The notes under the pieces were generated by a model. It searched no databases. It worked only from the letters and a program-made list of their open reading frames with translations, and was not told the DNA's origin. Made by a program: the position numbers and the translations under genes. Shown here in pieces: positions 16,701 to 32,439 of a stretch of DNA of 64,000 nt (within the stretch, counting starts at the first letter, position 1; each line of letters opens with the position of its first letter). This DNA is from Hydractinia symbiolongicarpus (lineage: Eukaryota > Cnidaria > Hydrozoa > Anthoathecata > Hydractiniidae). The stretch spans positions 7,378,001-7,442,000 of the forward strand of contig NC_079883.1 in NCBI RefSeq assembly GCF_029227915.1, written 5' to 3'.

Positions 16701-17178
16701 TTAACAGAATTCAGACAGCTTTAAAAAGAGGCCATAAAATTACCTACTGCTCGTGGAAACACCCTAATTAACCAATAGAGTTGCGTCATTACAAAATGTT
16801 CCGAACATTTTGTACATTTTTTTAAGTAAAACTGTAGTTTTTTTAAAAATTCGTGGTCTTAATGTTTCAGTAAGGCAATAAATTTGGCATCGTTGGAATT
16901 CGCCAAACCTTCTGCTACTTACTAAAAAAAAAAAAAGTCAAAAGCTTTTGTGTATCAGAAGATACAGCCGTTTTCCCGTAGCCAAAAAACACAGATTTTA
17001 TAAAAATGTTAAAGTAATGAGCGTAATGTCATTATGCAGCCAATCAGAAATTACTTTCTTAGCACCAATCAAATGGTTTGTTTTGAACCTTAGCTGTCAA
17101 TCAATATGAGAAATAAAACTTTGGCGCGATAGTGCATTTTAGACCGTCTTGTGTATCCGTACTACATCGACTTCTTAA

Positions 17179-17592
<414 letters not shown>

Positions 17593-17953
17593 GCATCTTA
17601 CCAAACAAAAAACGGCTATTTTTATAGCCACACATCCATAAAAAATATTACGGCTAGCTTTTTATATCAAACTTTGTTCTGCTTTCTGTTTAAATTTTAT
17701 GCTACATAAAAATTTTATGCTACATAAAGTTTGACAATGTTAAAAATATGAAGGGCAAGAAAAGTAAAAGCAAGAAAATAAGAAATTTAAAAACGAAAAT
17801 ACTTAAACTTAGGGAATCTAATCTTAAAATTACTCTTTTTTAACTGTTTAAGTGACTTAAACAAGTTTAACTTTGTACCAAGATAATGTTTTTTTGTAAA
17901 TGTGTGGCTATAAAAATAGCCGTTTGTTAATGTAATAGCCAGATACACACAAA

Positions 17954-18505
17954 TTATTTTTTTGCGGTCTTCTTTGCTGCCTTTTTGGGAGTCTTTTTGA
18001 CCTTCTTTGCTGCAGGTTTTTTAGCAACAGGCTTCTTTGTGGGTTTCTTAGCTGCTGGTTTCTTAGCCGAGGCTTTCTTTGTGGCAGGCTTCTTTGCTGC
18101 TTTCTTTGGCGTGCTCTTCTTTGCTGGCTTCTTTTTTGGTGTACTTTTCTTTGCAGTAGGCTTCTTTGCCGTTGGCTTTTTTGCTGCGGCCTTTTTCTTA
18201 GGTTTTTCTTTTTTTACCTGACCTAGCTTGAATGATCCAGAAGCACCAGTGCCTTTAGTTTGAATCAAATCGCCTGATGTTACTCCTCGTTTAAGAGCCA
18301 TTTTCAGATGATGATCTGAGTTTTCAGCAACTTTGTAATTTGCATGAATATATTTTGTAATAGCTTGGCGAGATGAACCACCGCGTTCCTTTAGGGTAGC
18401 GATAGCAGCCTTGATCATGTCCACATATTTAGGGTGATCAGCTGTCTTCTTTGCAGCAGGTTTCTTCTTGGGTGCGATTTTCTTTGGAGAAGCTGCTTCA
18501 CTCAT
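17954..18505 (-). CDS. Linker histone H1, block B copy 2
   Basis: Intact, 183 codons, as 49590-50141. Hairpin at 17906-17921. Confidence 0.96.
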   Translation of the reverse strand: MSEAASPKKIAPKKKPAAKKTADHPKYVDMIKAAIATLKERGGSSRQAITKYIHANYKVAENSDHHLKMALKRGVTSGDLIQTKGTGASGSFKLGQVKKEKPKKKAAAKKPTAKKPTAKKSTPKKKPAKKSTPKKAAKKPATKKASAKKPAAKKPTKKPVAKKPAAKKVKKTPKKAAKKTAKK

Positions 18506-19084
18506 TTTTAATGTTTTCTTACAACAATCCAACGATAAACGATGCTTGTTATCACAGTAGAAGTATACTAAACATTACCGTGTAAATGAGATATAATTTA
18601 AGACGGTGCGAAGTATGCGGACGTAAAAGTACCACTCCCGGGAATTGATTTGGCGCGAAAACAGAAATGTGTGTTTCTGTACATCGTATAATGTCCGTTT
18701 TGGGAGCCGCGACTATGCGAAAGCATGTTAATTTTTATTTGTAGCACGACGCAATAGTCTGAAAGAGAAGCTGCTGGAGTTTGAGGTCTTCAGCATTACA
18801 TCTACTCTGTTAATTTGGGCTTCTTCCGCGCCCGTGTTAGGATTTTCATAAAGCGTTCTTTGGTTTGCGTTGCGTATGTCGGCCTACATCATCGACACGG
18901 CCTGTTTCCGGCTATTAGGAGCAATTCATATATTGGGCACTGCGTTTCGACTTTTTTATTAGACCACAGTAAAAAAATTCACTCACAGAAGTCCCTTTCT
19001 TTCATGGCTACAAACACGAAGAATTCTGTCGTAAGTAAAACGAATGCGCAAGCCAAAATAACGATGGGGCGAAGTCATAAGCAT

Positions 19085-19157
19085 CGCCCTGTGGCCCAAT
19101 GGATAAGGCATCTGACTACGAATCAGGGGATTCCAGGTTCGACTCCTGGCAGGGTCG
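19085..19157 (+). tRNA. tRNA-Arg(ACG), block B copy 2, C1 variant
   Basis: As 13209-13281, with the C1:C72 mismatch. Confidence 0.93.
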
Positions 19158-19479
19158 CACTGTCGCATTTCGGCTGCATGGTCTACTGTGTAACGCGCGC
19201 GCACGTTCTGGCGTAATGCGTTGATAAACGGAATGTACGCAGTCATATTGGAAAGTAATATCACGCACTTAGTATCGTCGCCTTTGTTAGCATTCATGTA
19301 AGTTACCATCCACTCGCTACAGTCGCTCTCCATCCTACGGCTAAATCAACAGCCGTGATTTTTACTATGTCGCCGTCCATCCGTACGCGGTGACAGTTGT
19401 AAGCTTTACAGTAACGTGACATGCTCCACAAGCAGTTACGGTGTGTGGACGATGCCTATCATGGCAACGCTTGTTCTTT

Positions 19480-19664
19480 ATCGCTTCTCGGCCTAATGGC
19501 TAAGATCAAGTGTAGTATCTGTTCTTATCAGTTTAATATCTGGTAGGCCATTCTCTGAATGGTCAGTATATTAATCTGATTTTTGGCCTTGGGTCATGGA
19601 GGTGGATTCATTCACGCCGTGACCACGGGTTGCCTTGGTGTTGCACTATTACCGATGGCGGCCC
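19480..19664 (+). ncRNA. U2 snRNA, block B copy 2
   Basis: 185 nt, as 48431-48615. Confidence 0.96.
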
Positions 19665-19856
19665 ACATAAGCAATAAAAGAATAATAGCAGTCCTCTTTC
19701 CGACGGCACTCTGCATAGTCTACGGCGGGAACAAAACGCGTACACTGGGGGAGAATACAGCCTATGCCCCGCGACACGGCAGTTTATAACACACTCAAGC
19801 CACAAGCATTAACAAACTTTGAAGGGTACCCTCATGCTACGGTGCAGTTCCAACTC

Positions 19857-20022
19857 ATACTTACCTGACGGGGAAGTAAAGACTGATCAATGAGGGTTTT
19901 CTTCCAGAGTGAGGCTCTTGCATTGCACTACGCTTGGGCTGACCTCTGCGATTACTGCAAACGTCAGTAACTCGACCGTACAATTTCTGGTAGTGGGGGC
20001 CTGCGTCCGCGCTCGCCCCCTC
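19857..20022 (+). ncRNA. U1 snRNA, block B copy 2
   Basis: 166 nt, as 48073-48238. Confidence 0.95.
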
Positions 20023-20371
20023 CTTAAGTCAAAATGAATGAGCTTAGAAAAGTTGCGCGGCCAAATGTCGGTGGTGACTTAAACGCTAAGGTAAAACCTC
20101 GCTTGGCTGTTACGAAACGTGATTGCGATATAAGTCCTCGGAAGGCGGCGGAATTTTATTTTATTTGCCATTCCGTCAGGGTTATTGGATGATCGGCAAT
20201 AGATCGAGTTTGTATGCATTTGAAAGCTCTTTTTTCTCGTACTATCACCTGAAAATGTCGTAGGAAAATGTCATAGGAAACACTTTCAACAACCGCCACG
20301 TTCCTTAATTGTTATAACAAGAAATATATCACAGCACCATTGAAATGAAAAGGCAACAAATGAAAATGAAA

Positions 20372-20490
20372 AGCCTACGACACCGGGAGTTCCCAGGCGG
20401 TCCCCCATCCAAGTACTATCCCGGCCCGACGATGCTTAACTTCCGTGATCAGACGAGAACGGGTGTGTTCATCGTGGTATGGCCGTAGAC
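20372..20490 (-). rRNA. 5S rRNA, block B copy 2
   Basis: 119 nt, as 47605-47723. Confidence 0.97.
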
Positions 20491-20687
20491 ATTAGTAGGG
20501 GCAAATACGTGCAATTTATTTTGACGTTGTGATCAAATTTTTTTATTTAATTTCTTTGAGTTACTTAGGACAAGGCGTATGCATGGATTATCTATTAGAC
20601 TTTAAGGTTATAGTTTTGTGAAAAAAACAATGTTTTTTTAAAGATGTGTGGCTATAAAAATAGCCGTTGTTTTCTGAGTGTAGCGGT

Positions 20688-21068
20688 TTACTTCTTCTGT
20701 CCTTTGTCGTTCTTCTTTGGGAGTAAGACAGCTTGAATGTTTGGCAAAACACCACCAGCTGCAATGGTTACACCGCTCAAAAGTTTGTTTAATTCTTCAT
20801 CATTACGAACAGCCAATTGTAAATGTCTTGGAATAATCCTAGCTTTTTTGTTGTCTCTTGCTGCGTTACCAGCCAACTCCAATATCTCAGCAGATAAATA
20901 TTCCAAGACGGCTGCTAAGTAAACTGGTGCTCCAGATCCAATTCGGTTAGCATAGTGCCCTCTACGAAGGAATCTATGCACTCTACCGACTGGAAATTGA
21001 AGTCCAGCTCTTGAGGATCTTGTCTTGGCTTTAGCCTTAGCTTTTCCACCTTTTCCACGTCCAGACAT
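20688..21068 (-). CDS. Histone H2A, block B copy 2
   Basis: Intact, as 47027-47407. Hairpin at 20650-20665. Confidence 0.97.
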   Translation of the reverse strand: MSGRGKGGKAKAKAKTRSSRAGLQFPVGRVHRFLRRGHYANRIGSGAPVYLAAVLEYLSAEILELAGNAARDNKKARIIPRHLQLAVRNDEELNKLLSGVTIAAGGVLPNIQAVLLPKKNDKGQKK

Positions 21069-21352
21069 AACTGCGATTTGATTTGTAAGTTAATACAAAA
21101 ACGTACGAATATTTAACGTAAGTGTTAACGAAATAAACTTTACTCGTTTTTTCATCATAAAAATAGGATCGAAATCATGTTTTTTTAACCAATCATAATT
21201 AAGTATTAAACAAAAGATTTTTTTTTTAACCAATTAAATTGCGTATCGGCGTTTTCGGATCGAATTCGATCCGATTTTTTTACTTATAAACAAAAAGTTT
21301 TGACTTGCAGTTTAATGCTTATTTACAAGTTAAGTAGCAAAAATTTTTAACC

Positions 21353-21757
21353 ATGTCTGACGCAGCAGCTAAAGGAGGAAAACAGGCACCTAAAGTAGCC
21401 AAGAAAGGTGAAAAAAGAGCCGGCAAAAAAGGAGGAAAGATTGGTGGAACTGGTGAAAAGAAACGCAAGAGAAAGAGAAAGGAAAGTTATGCTATTTACA
21501 TCTACAATGTTTTGAAACAAGTTCACCCAGATGTCGGAGTTTCAAGCAAAGCTATGAGCATCATGAACTCATTTGTCAACGACATCTTTGAGCGCATTGC
21601 TTCCGAAGCTTCGCGTTTGGCTCTTCAAAACAAAAAGTCGACCATCTCTTCTCGTGAAATTCAAACCGCAGTACGTCTTCTCTTGCCTGGAGAACTTGCA
21701 AAACACGCAGTCAGTGAAGGAACAAAAGCCGTCACAAAATACACAAGCAGCAAGTAA
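21353..21757 (+). CDS. Histone H2B, block B copy 2
   Basis: Intact, as 46338-46742. Hairpin at 21781-21796. Confidence 0.97.
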   Translation: MSDAAAKGGKQAPKVAKKGEKRAGKKGGKIGGTGEKKRKRKRKESYAIYIYNVLKQVHPDVGVSSKAMSIMNSFVNDIFERIASEASRLALQNKKSTISSREIQTAVRLLLPGELAKHAVSEGTKAVTKYTSSK

Positions 21758-22219
21758 ACCAACGTCTACCAAACACAAACGGTCTTTTTTAAGACCACAC
21801 ATCTTTAAAAAAACATTTACTTGGCGTCACTACAAGTTAACCGAAGTTAATAAAACTTCTAAATAATGTGCTTAAGAACACTAGCCTACATTTAAAATAC
21901 TTCCCCATGTGTGTGTGTGGATTAGCTTCACTTTTCATACGTATTATTAGCTGTACTTGCAGAAAAGACAAGTACATTGATCCATGTTATTGCTTACATT
22001 TAACTTAACCCAGCTTTTCACGGAAACACTCCCAGGCAAATTAACCCTACAAAGTATTTCTAAATTTTTTTTGTGTCATATATGACATAGTATCGTATAG
22101 CAATAAATGTAACTGTGACAAGACTTTACACATTGTGTAATTTGGAAGCGTGCACAAAGTAATGTTTTAAAAGATTTGTGGCTATAAAAATAGCCGTTTT
22201 TGTTGAGCAATGACAACGC

Positions 22220-22576
<357 letters not shown>

Positions 22577-23054
22577 TTAACAGAATTCAGACAGCTTTAA
22601 AAAGAGGCCATAAAATTACCTACTGCTCGTGGAAACACCCTAATTAACCAATAGAGTTGCGTCATTACAAAATGTTCCGAACATTTTGTACATTTTTTTA
22701 AGTAAAACTGTAGTTTTTTTAAAAATTCGTGGTCTTAATGTTTCAGTAAGGCAATAAATTTGGCATCGTTGGAATTCGCCAAACCTTCTGCTACTTACTA
22801 AAAAAAAAAAAAGTCAAAAGCTTTTGTGTATCAGAAGATACAGCCGTTTTCCCGTAGCCAAAAAACACAGATTTTATAAAAATGTTAAAGTAATGAGCGT
22901 AATGTCATTATGCAGCCAATCAGAAATTACTTTCTTAGCACCAATCAAATGGTTTGTTTTGAACCTTAGCTGTCAATCAATATGAGAAATAAAACTTTGG
23001 CGCGATAGTGCATTTTAGACCGTCTTGTGTATCCGTACTACATCGACTTCTTAA

Positions 23055-23468
<414 letters not shown>

Positions 23469-23829
23469 GCATCTTACCAAACAAAAAACGGCTATTTTTA
23501 TAGCCACACATCCATAAAAAATATTACGGCTAGCTTTTTATATCAAACTTTGTTCTGCTTTCTGTTTAAATTTTATGCTACATAAAAATTTTATGCTACA
23601 TAAAGTTTGACAATGTTAAAAATATGAAGGGCAAGAAAAGTAAAAGCAAGAAAATAAGAAATTTAAAAACGAAAATACTTAAACTTAGGGAATCTAATCT
23701 TAAAATTACTCTTTTTTAACTGTTTAAGTGACTTAAACAAGTTTAACTTTGTACCAAGATAATGTTTTTTTGTAAATGTGTGGCTATAAAAATAGCCGTT
23801 TGTTAATGTAATAGCCAGATACACACAAA

Positions 23830-24381
23830 TTATTTTTTTGCGGTCTTCTTTGCTGCCTTTTTGGGAGTCTTTTTGACCTTCTTTGCTGCAGGTTTTTTAG
23901 CAACAGGCTTCTTTGTGGGTTTCTTAGCTGCTGGTTTCTTAGCCGAGGCTTTCTTTGTGGCAGGCTTCTTTGCTGCTTTCTTTGGCGTGCTCTTCTTTGC
24001 TGGCTTCTTTTTTGGTGTACTTTTCTTTGCAGTAGGCTTCTTTGCCGTTGGCTTTTTTGCTGCGGCCTTTTTCTTAGGTTTTTCTTTTTTTACCTGACCT
24101 AGCTTGAATGATCCAGAAGCACCAGTGCCTTTAGTTTGAATCAAATCGCCTGATGTTACTCCTCGTTTAAGAGCCATTTTCAGATGATGATCTGAGTTTT
24201 CAGCAACTTTGTAATTTGCATGAATATATTTTGTAATAGCTTGGCGAGATGAACCACCGCGTTCCTTTAGGGTAGCGATAGCAGCCTTGATCATGTCCAC
24301 ATATTTAGGGTGATCAGCTGTCTTCTTTGCAGCAGGTTTCTTCTTGGGTGCGATTTTCTTTGGAGAAGCTGCTTCACTCAT
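23830..24381 (-). CDS. Linker histone H1, block B copy 3
   Basis: Intact, as 49590-50141. Hairpin at 23782-23797. Confidence 0.96.
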   Translation of the reverse strand: MSEAASPKKIAPKKKPAAKKTADHPKYVDMIKAAIATLKERGGSSRQAITKYIHANYKVAENSDHHLKMALKRGVTSGDLIQTKGTGASGSFKLGQVKKEKPKKKAAAKKPTAKKPTAKKSTPKKKPAKKSTPKKAAKKPATKKASAKKPAAKKPTKKPVAKKPAAKKVKKTPKKAAKKTAKK

Positions 24382-24960
24382 TTTTAATGTTTTCTTACAA
24401 CAATCCAACGATAAACGATGCTTGTTATCACAGTAGAAGTATACTAAACATTACCGTGTAAATGAGATATAATTTAAGACGGTGCGAAGTATGCGGACGT
24501 AAAAGTACCACTCCCGGGAATTGATTTGGCGCGAAAACAGAAATGTGTGTTTCTGTACATCGTATAATGTCCGTTTTGGGAGCCGCGACTATGCGAAAGC
24601 ATGTTAATTTTTATTTGTAGCACGACGCAATAGTCTGAAAGAGAAGCTGCTGGAGTTTGAGGTCTTCAGCATTACATCTACTCTGTTAATTTGGGCTTCT
24701 TCCGCGCCCGTGTTAGGATTTTCATAAAGCGTTCTTTGGTTTGCGTTGCGTATGTCGGCCTACATCATCGACACGGCCTGTTTCCGGCTATTAGGAGCAA
24801 TTCATATATTGGGCACTGCGTTTCGACTTTTTTATTAGACCACAGTAAAAAAATTCACTCACAGAAGTCCCTTTCTTTCATGGCTACAAACACGAAGAAT
24901 TCTGTCGTAAGTAAAACGAATGCGCAAGCCAAAATAACGATGGGGCGAAGTCATAAGCAT

Positions 24961-25033
24961 CGCCCTGTGGCCCAATGGATAAGGCATCTGACTACGAATC
25001 AGGGGATTCCAGGTTCGACTCCTGGCAGGGTCG
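24961..25033 (+). tRNA. tRNA-Arg(ACG), block B copy 3, C1 variant
   Basis: As 13209-13281. The following tRNA-U2 spacer has a unit-specific T at 25250 where the other copies have C. Confidence 0.93.
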
Positions 25034-25355
25034 CACTGTCGCATTTCGGCTGCATGGTCTACTGTGTAACGCGCGCGCACGTTCTGGCGTAATGCGTTGA
25101 TAAACGGAATGTACGCAGTCATATTGGAAAGTAATATCACGCACTTAGTATCGTCGCCTTTGTTAGCATTCATGTAAGTTACCATCCACTCGCTACAGTC
25201 GCTCTCCATCCTACGGCTAAATCAACAGCCGTGATTTTTACTATGTCGCTGTCCATCCGTACGCGGTGACAGTTGTAAGCTTTACAGTAACGTGACATGC
25301 TCCACAAGCAGTTACGGTGTGTGGACGATGCCTATCATGGCAACGCTTGTTCTTT

Positions 25356-25540
25356 ATCGCTTCTCGGCCTAATGGCTAAGATCAAGTGTAGTATCTGTTC
25401 TTATCAGTTTAATATCTGGTAGGCCATTCTCTGAATGGTCAGTATATTAATCTGATTTTTGGCCTTGGGTCATGGAGGTGGATTCATTCACGCCGTGACC
25501 ACGGGTTGCCTTGGTGTTGCACTATTACCGATGGCGGCCC
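25356..25540 (+). ncRNA. U2 snRNA, block B copy 3
   Basis: 185 nt, as 48431-48615. Confidence 0.96.
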
Positions 25541-25732
25541 ACATAAGCAATAAAAGAATAATAGCAGTCCTCTTTCCGACGGCACTCTGCATAGTCTACG
25601 GCGGGAACAAAACGCGTACACTGGGGGAGAATACAGCCTATGCCCCGCGACACGGCAGTTTATAACACACTCAAGCCACAAGCATTAACAAACTTTGAAG
25701 GGTACCCTCATGCTACGGTGCAGTTCCAACTC

Positions 25733-25898
25733 ATACTTACCTGACGGGGAAGTAAAGACTGATCAATGAGGGTTTTCTTCCAGAGTGAGGCTCTTGCATT
25801 GCACTACGCTTGGGCTGACCTCTGCGATTACTGCAAACGTCAGTAACTCGACCGTACAATTTCTGGTAGTGGGGGCCTGCGTCCGCGCTCGCCCCCTC
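25733..25898 (+). ncRNA. U1 snRNA, block B copy 3
   Basis: 166 nt, as 48073-48238. Confidence 0.95.
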
Positions 25899-26247
25899 CT
25901 TAAGTCAAAATGAATGAGCTTAGAAAAGTTGCGCGGCCAAATGTCGGTGGTGACTTAAACGCTAAGGTAAAACCTCGCTTGGCTGTTACGAAACGTGATT
26001 GCGATATAAGTCCTCGGAAGGCGGCGGAATTTTATTTTATTTGCCATTCCGTCAGGGTTATTGGATGATCGGCAATAGATCGAGTTTGTATGCATTTGAA
26101 AGCTCTTTTTTCTCGTACTATCACCTGAAAATGTCGTAGGAAAATGTCATAGGAAACACTTTCAACAACCGCCACGTTCCTTAATTGTTATAACAAGAAA
26201 TATATCACAGCACCATTGAAATGAAAAGGCAACAAATGAAAATGAAA

Positions 26248-26366
26248 AGCCTACGACACCGGGAGTTCCCAGGCGGTCCCCCATCCAAGTACTATCCCGG
26301 CCCGACGATGCTTAACTTCCGTGATCAGACGAGAACGGGTGTGTTCATCGTGGTATGGCCGTAGAC
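26248..26366 (-). rRNA. 5S rRNA, block B copy 3
   Basis: 119 nt, as 47605-47723. Confidence 0.97.
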
Positions 26367-26563
26367 ATTAGTAGGGGCAAATACGTGCAATTTATTTTGA
26401 CGTTGTGATCAAATTTTTTTATTTAATTTCTTTGAGTTACTTAGGACAAGGCGTATGCATGGATTATCTATTAGACTTTAAGGTTATAGTTTTGTGAAAA
26501 AAACAATGTTTTTTTAAAGATGTGTGGCTATAAAAATAGCCGTTGTTTTCTGAGTGTAGCGGT

Positions 26564-26944
26564 TTACTTCTTCTGTCCTTTGTCGTTCTTCTTTGGGAGT
26601 AAGACAGCTTGAATGTTTGGCAAAACACCACCAGCTGCAATGGTTACACCGCTCAAAAGTTTGTTTAATTCTTCATCATTACGAACAGCCAATTGTAAAT
26701 GTCTTGGAATAATCCTAGCTTTTTTGTTGTCTCTTGCTGCGTTACCAGCCAACTCCAATATCTCAGCAGATAAATATTCCAAGACGGCTGCTAAGTAAAC
26801 TGGTGCTCCAGATCCAATTCGGTTAGCATAGTGCCCTCTACGAAGGAATCTATGCACTCTACCGACTGGAAATTGAAGTCCAGCTCTTGAGGATCTTGTC
26901 TTGGCTTTAGCCTTAGCTTTTCCACCTTTTCCACGTCCAGACAT
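26564..26944 (-). CDS. Histone H2A, block B copy 3
   Basis: Intact, as 47027-47407. Hairpin at 26526-26541. Confidence 0.97.
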   Translation of the reverse strand: MSGRGKGGKAKAKAKTRSSRAGLQFPVGRVHRFLRRGHYANRIGSGAPVYLAAVLEYLSAEILELAGNAARDNKKARIIPRHLQLAVRNDEELNKLLSGVTIAAGGVLPNIQAVLLPKKNDKGQKK

Positions 26945-27228
26945 AACTGCGATTTGATTTGTAAGTTAATACAAAAACGTACGAATATTTAACGTAAGTG
27001 TTAACGAAATAAACTTTACTCGTTTTTTCATCATAAAAATAGGATCGAAATCATGTTTTTTTAACCAATCATAATTAAGTATTAAACAAAAGATTTTTTT
27101 TTTAACCAATTAAATTGCGTATCGGCGTTTTCGGATCGAATTCGATCCGATTTTTTTACTTATAAACAAAAAGTTTTGACTTGCAGTTTAATGCTTATTT
27201 ACAAGTTAAGTAGCAAAAATTTTTAACC

Positions 27229-27633
27229 ATGTCTGACGCAGCAGCTAAAGGAGGAAAACAGGCACCTAAAGTAGCCAAGAAAGGTGAAAAAAGAGCCGGC
27301 AAAAAAGGAGGAAAGATTGGTGGAACTGGTGAAAAGAAACGCAAGAGAAAGAGAAAGGAAAGTTATGCTATTTACATCTACAATGTTTTGAAACAAGTTC
27401 ACCCAGATGTCGGAGTTTCAAGCAAAGCTATGAGCATCATGAACTCATTTGTCAACGACATCTTTGAGCGCATTGCTTCCGAAGCTTCGCGTTTGGCTCT
27501 TCAAAACAAAAAGTCGACCATCTCTTCTCGTGAAATTCAAACCGCAGTACGTCTTCTCTTGCCTGGAGAACTTGCAAAACACGCAGTCAGTGAAGGAACA
27601 AAAGCCGTCACAAAATACACAAGCAGCAAGTAA
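27229..27633 (+). CDS. Histone H2B, block B copy 3
   Basis: Intact, as 46338-46742. Hairpin at 27657-27672. Confidence 0.97.
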   Translation: MSDAAAKGGKQAPKVAKKGEKRAGKKGGKIGGTGEKKRKRKRKESYAIYIYNVLKQVHPDVGVSSKAMSIMNSFVNDIFERIASEASRLALQNKKSTISSREIQTAVRLLLPGELAKHAVSEGTKAVTKYTSSK

Positions 27634-28095
27634 ACCAACGTCTACCAAACACAAACGGTCTTTTTTAAGACCACACATCTTTAAAAAAACATTTACTTGG
27701 CGTCACTACAAGTTAACCGAAGTTAATAAAACTTCTAAATAATGTGCTTAAGAACACTAGCCTACATTTAAAATACTTCCCCATGTGTGTGTGTGGATTA
27801 GCTTCACTTTTCATACGTATTATTAGCTGTACTTGCAGAAAAGACAAGTACATTGATCCATGTTATTGCTTACATTTAACTTAACCCAGCTTTTCACGGA
27901 AACACTCCCAGGCAAATTAACCCTACAAAGTATTTCTAAATTTTTTTTGTGTCATATATGACATAGTATCGTATAGCAATAAATGTAACTGTGACAAGAC
28001 TTTACACATTGTGTAATTTGGAAGCGTGCACAAAGTAATGTTTTAAAAGATTTGTGGCTATAAAAATAGCCGTTTTTGTTGAGCAATGACAACGC

Positions 28096-28452
<357 letters not shown>

Positions 28453-28930
28453 TTAACAGAATTCAGACAGCTTTAAAAAGAGGCCATAAAATTACCTACT
28501 GCTCGTGGAAACACCCTAATTAACCAATAGAGTTGCGTCATTACAAAATGTTCCGAACATTTTGTACATTTTTTTAAGTAAAACTGTAGTTTTTTTAAAA
28601 ATTCGTGGTCTTAATGTTTCAGTAAGGCAATAAATTTGGCATCGTTGGAATTCGCCAAACCTTCTGCTACTTACTAAAAAAAAAAAAAGTCAAAAGCTTT
28701 TGTGTATCAGAAGATACAGCCGTTTTCCCGTAGCCAAAAAACACAGATTTTATAAAAATGTTAAAGTAATGAGCGTAATGTCATTATGCAGCCAATCAGA
28801 AATTACTTTCTTAGCACCAATCAAATGGTTTGTTTTGAACCTTAGCTGTCAATCAATATGAGAAATAAAACTTTGGCGCGATAGTGCATTTTAGACCGTC
28901 TTGTGTATCCGTACTACATCGACTTCTTAA

Positions 28931-29344
<414 letters not shown>

Positions 29345-29705
29345 GCATCTTACCAAACAAAAAACGGCTATTTTTATAGCCACACATCCATAAAAAATAT
29401 TACGGCTAGCTTTTTATATCAAACTTTGTTCTGCTTTCTGTTTAAATTTTATGCTACATAAAAATTTTATGCTACATAAAGTTTGACAATGTTAAAAATA
29501 TGAAGGGCAAGAAAAGTAAAAGCAAGAAAATAAGAAATTTAAAAACGAAAATACTTAAACTTAGGGAATCTAATCTTAAAATTACTCTTTTTTAACTGTT
29601 TAAGTGACTTAAACAAGTTTAACTTTGTACCAAGATAATGTTTTTTTGTAAATGTGTGGCTATAAAAATAGCCGTTTGTTAATGTAATAGCCAGATACAC
29701 ACAAA

Positions 29706-30257
29706 TTATTTTTTTGCGGTCTTCTTTGCTGCCTTTTTGGGAGTCTTTTTGACCTTCTTTGCTGCAGGTTTTTTAGCAACAGGCTTCTTTGTGGGTTTCT
29801 TAGCTGCTGGTTTCTTAGCCGAGGCTTTCTTTGTGGCAGGCTTCTTTGCTGCTTTCTTTGGCGTGCTCTTCTTTGCTGGCTTCTTTTTTGGTGTACTTTT
29901 CTTTGCAGTAGGCTTCTTTGCCGTTGGCTTTTTTGCTGCGGCCTTTTTCTTAGGTTTTTCTTTTTTTACCTGACCTAGCTTGAATGATCCAGAAGCACCA
30001 GTGCCTTTAGTTTGAATCAAATCGCCTGATGTTACTCCTCGTTTAAGAGCCATTTTCAGATGATGATCTGAGTTTTCAGCAACTTTGTAATTTGCATGAA
30101 TATATTTTGTAATAGCTTGGCGAGATGAACCACCGCGTTCCTTTAGGGTAGCGATAGCAGCCTTGATCATGTCCACATATTTAGGGTGATCAGCTGTCTT
30201 CTTTGCAGCAGGTTTCTTCTTGGGTGCGATTTTCTTTGGAGAAGCTGCTTCACTCAT
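29706..30257 (-). CDS. Linker histone H1, block B copy 4
   Basis: Intact, as 49590-50141. Hairpin at 29658-29673. Confidence 0.96.
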   Translation of the reverse strand: MSEAASPKKIAPKKKPAAKKTADHPKYVDMIKAAIATLKERGGSSRQAITKYIHANYKVAENSDHHLKMALKRGVTSGDLIQTKGTGASGSFKLGQVKKEKPKKKAAAKKPTAKKPTAKKSTPKKKPAKKSTPKKAAKKPATKKASAKKPAAKKPTKKPVAKKPAAKKVKKTPKKAAKKTAKK

Positions 30258-30836
30258 TTTTAATGTTTTCTTACAACAATCCAACGATAAACGATGCTTG
30301 TTATCACAGTAGAAGTATACTAAACATTACCGTGTAAATGAGATATAATTTAAGACGGTGCGAAGTATGCGGACGTAAAAGTACCACTCCCGGGAATTGA
30401 TTTGGCGCGAAAACAGAAATGTGTGTTTCTGTACATCGTATAATGTCCGTTTTGGGAGCCGCGACTATGCGAAAGCATGTTAATTTTTATTTGTAGCACG
30501 ACGCAATAGTCTGAAAGAGAAGCTGCTGGAGTTTGAGGTCTTCAGCATTACATCTACTCTGTTAATTTGGGCTTCTTCCGCGCCCGTGTTAGGATTTTCA
30601 TAAAGCGTTCTTTGGTTTGCGTTGCGTATGTCGGCCTACATCATCGACACGGCCTGTTTCCGGCTATTAGGAGCAATTCATATATTGGGCACTGCGTTTC
30701 GACTTTTTTATTAGACCACAGTAAAAAAATTCACTCACAGAAGTCCCTTTCTTTCATGGCTACAAACACGAAGAATTCTGTCGTAAGTAAAACGAATGCG
30801 CAAGCCAAAATAACGATGGGGCGAAGTCATAAGCAT

Positions 30837-30909
30837 CGCCCTGTGGCCCAATGGATAAGGCATCTGACTACGAATCAGGGGATTCCAGGTTCGACTCCTG
30901 GCAGGGTCG
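30837..30909 (+). tRNA. tRNA-Arg(ACG), block B copy 4, C1 variant
   Basis: As 13209-13281, with the C1:C72 mismatch. Confidence 0.93.
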
Positions 30910-31231
30910 CACTGTCGCATTTCGGCTGCATGGTCTACTGTGTAACGCGCGCGCACGTTCTGGCGTAATGCGTTGATAAACGGAATGTACGCAGTCATAT
31001 TGGAAAGTAATATCACGCACTTAGTATCGTCGCCTTTGTTAGCATTCATGTAAGTTACCATCCACTCGCTACAGTCGCTCTCCATCCTACGGCTAAATCA
31101 ACAGCCGTGATTTTTACTATGTCGCCGTCCATCCGTACGCGGTGACAGTTGTAAGCTTTACAGTAACGTGACATGCTCCACAAGCAGTTACGGTGTGTGG
31201 ACGATGCCTATCATGGCAACGCTTGTTCTTT

Positions 31232-31416
31232 ATCGCTTCTCGGCCTAATGGCTAAGATCAAGTGTAGTATCTGTTCTTATCAGTTTAATATCTGGTAGGC
31301 CATTCTCTGAATGGTCAGTATATTAATCTGATTTTTGGCCTTGGGTCATGGAGGTGGATTCATTCACGCCGTGACCACGGGTTGCCTTGGTGTTGCACTA
31401 TTACCGATGGCGGCCC
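31232..31416 (+). ncRNA. U2 snRNA, block B copy 4
   Basis: 185 nt, as 48431-48615. Confidence 0.96.
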
Positions 31417-31608
31417 ACATAAGCAATAAAAGAATAATAGCAGTCCTCTTTCCGACGGCACTCTGCATAGTCTACGGCGGGAACAAAACGCGTACACTGG
31501 GGGAGAATACAGCCTATGCCCCGCGACACGGCAGTTTATAACACACTCAAGCCACAAGCATTAACAAACTTTGAAGGGTACCCTCATGCTACGGTGCAGT
31601 TCCAACTC

Positions 31609-31774
31609 ATACTTACCTGACGGGGAAGTAAAGACTGATCAATGAGGGTTTTCTTCCAGAGTGAGGCTCTTGCATTGCACTACGCTTGGGCTGACCTCTG
31701 CGATTACTGCAAACGTCAGTAACTCGACCGTACAATTTCTGGTAGTGGGGGCCTGCGTCCGCGCTCGCCCCCTC
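31609..31774 (+). ncRNA. U1 snRNA, block B copy 4
   Basis: 166 nt, as 48073-48238. Confidence 0.95.
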
Positions 31775-32123
31775 CTTAAGTCAAAATGAATGAGCTTAGA
31801 AAAGTTGCGCGGCCAAATGTCGGTGGTGACTTAAACGCTAAGGTAAAACCTCGCTTGGCTGTTACGAAACGTGATTGCGATATAAGTCCTCGGAAGGCGG
31901 CGGAATTTTATTTTATTTGCCATTCCGTCAGGGTTATTGGATGATCGGCAATAGATCGAGTTTGTATGCATTTGAAAGCTCTTTTTTCTCGTACTATCAC
32001 CTGAAAATGTCGTAGGAAAATGTCATAGGAAACACTTTCAACAACCGCCACGTTCCTTAATTGTTATAACAAGAAATATATCACAGCACCATTGAAATGA
32101 AAAGGCAACAAATGAAAATGAAA

Positions 32124-32242
32124 AGCCTACGACACCGGGAGTTCCCAGGCGGTCCCCCATCCAAGTACTATCCCGGCCCGACGATGCTTAACTTCCGTGA
32201 TCAGACGAGAACGGGTGTGTTCATCGTGGTATGGCCGTAGAC
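32124..32242 (-). rRNA. 5S rRNA, block B copy 4
   Basis: 119 nt, as 47605-47723. Confidence 0.97.
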
Positions 32243-32439
32243 ATTAGTAGGGGCAAATACGTGCAATTTATTTTGACGTTGTGATCAAATTTTTTTATTT
32301 AATTTCTTTGAGTTACTTAGGACAAGGCGTATGCATGGATTATCTATTAGACTTTAAGGTTATAGTTTTGTGAAAAAAACAATGTTTTTTTAAAGATGTG
32401 TGGCTATAAAAATAGCCGTTGTTTTCTGAGTGTAGCGGT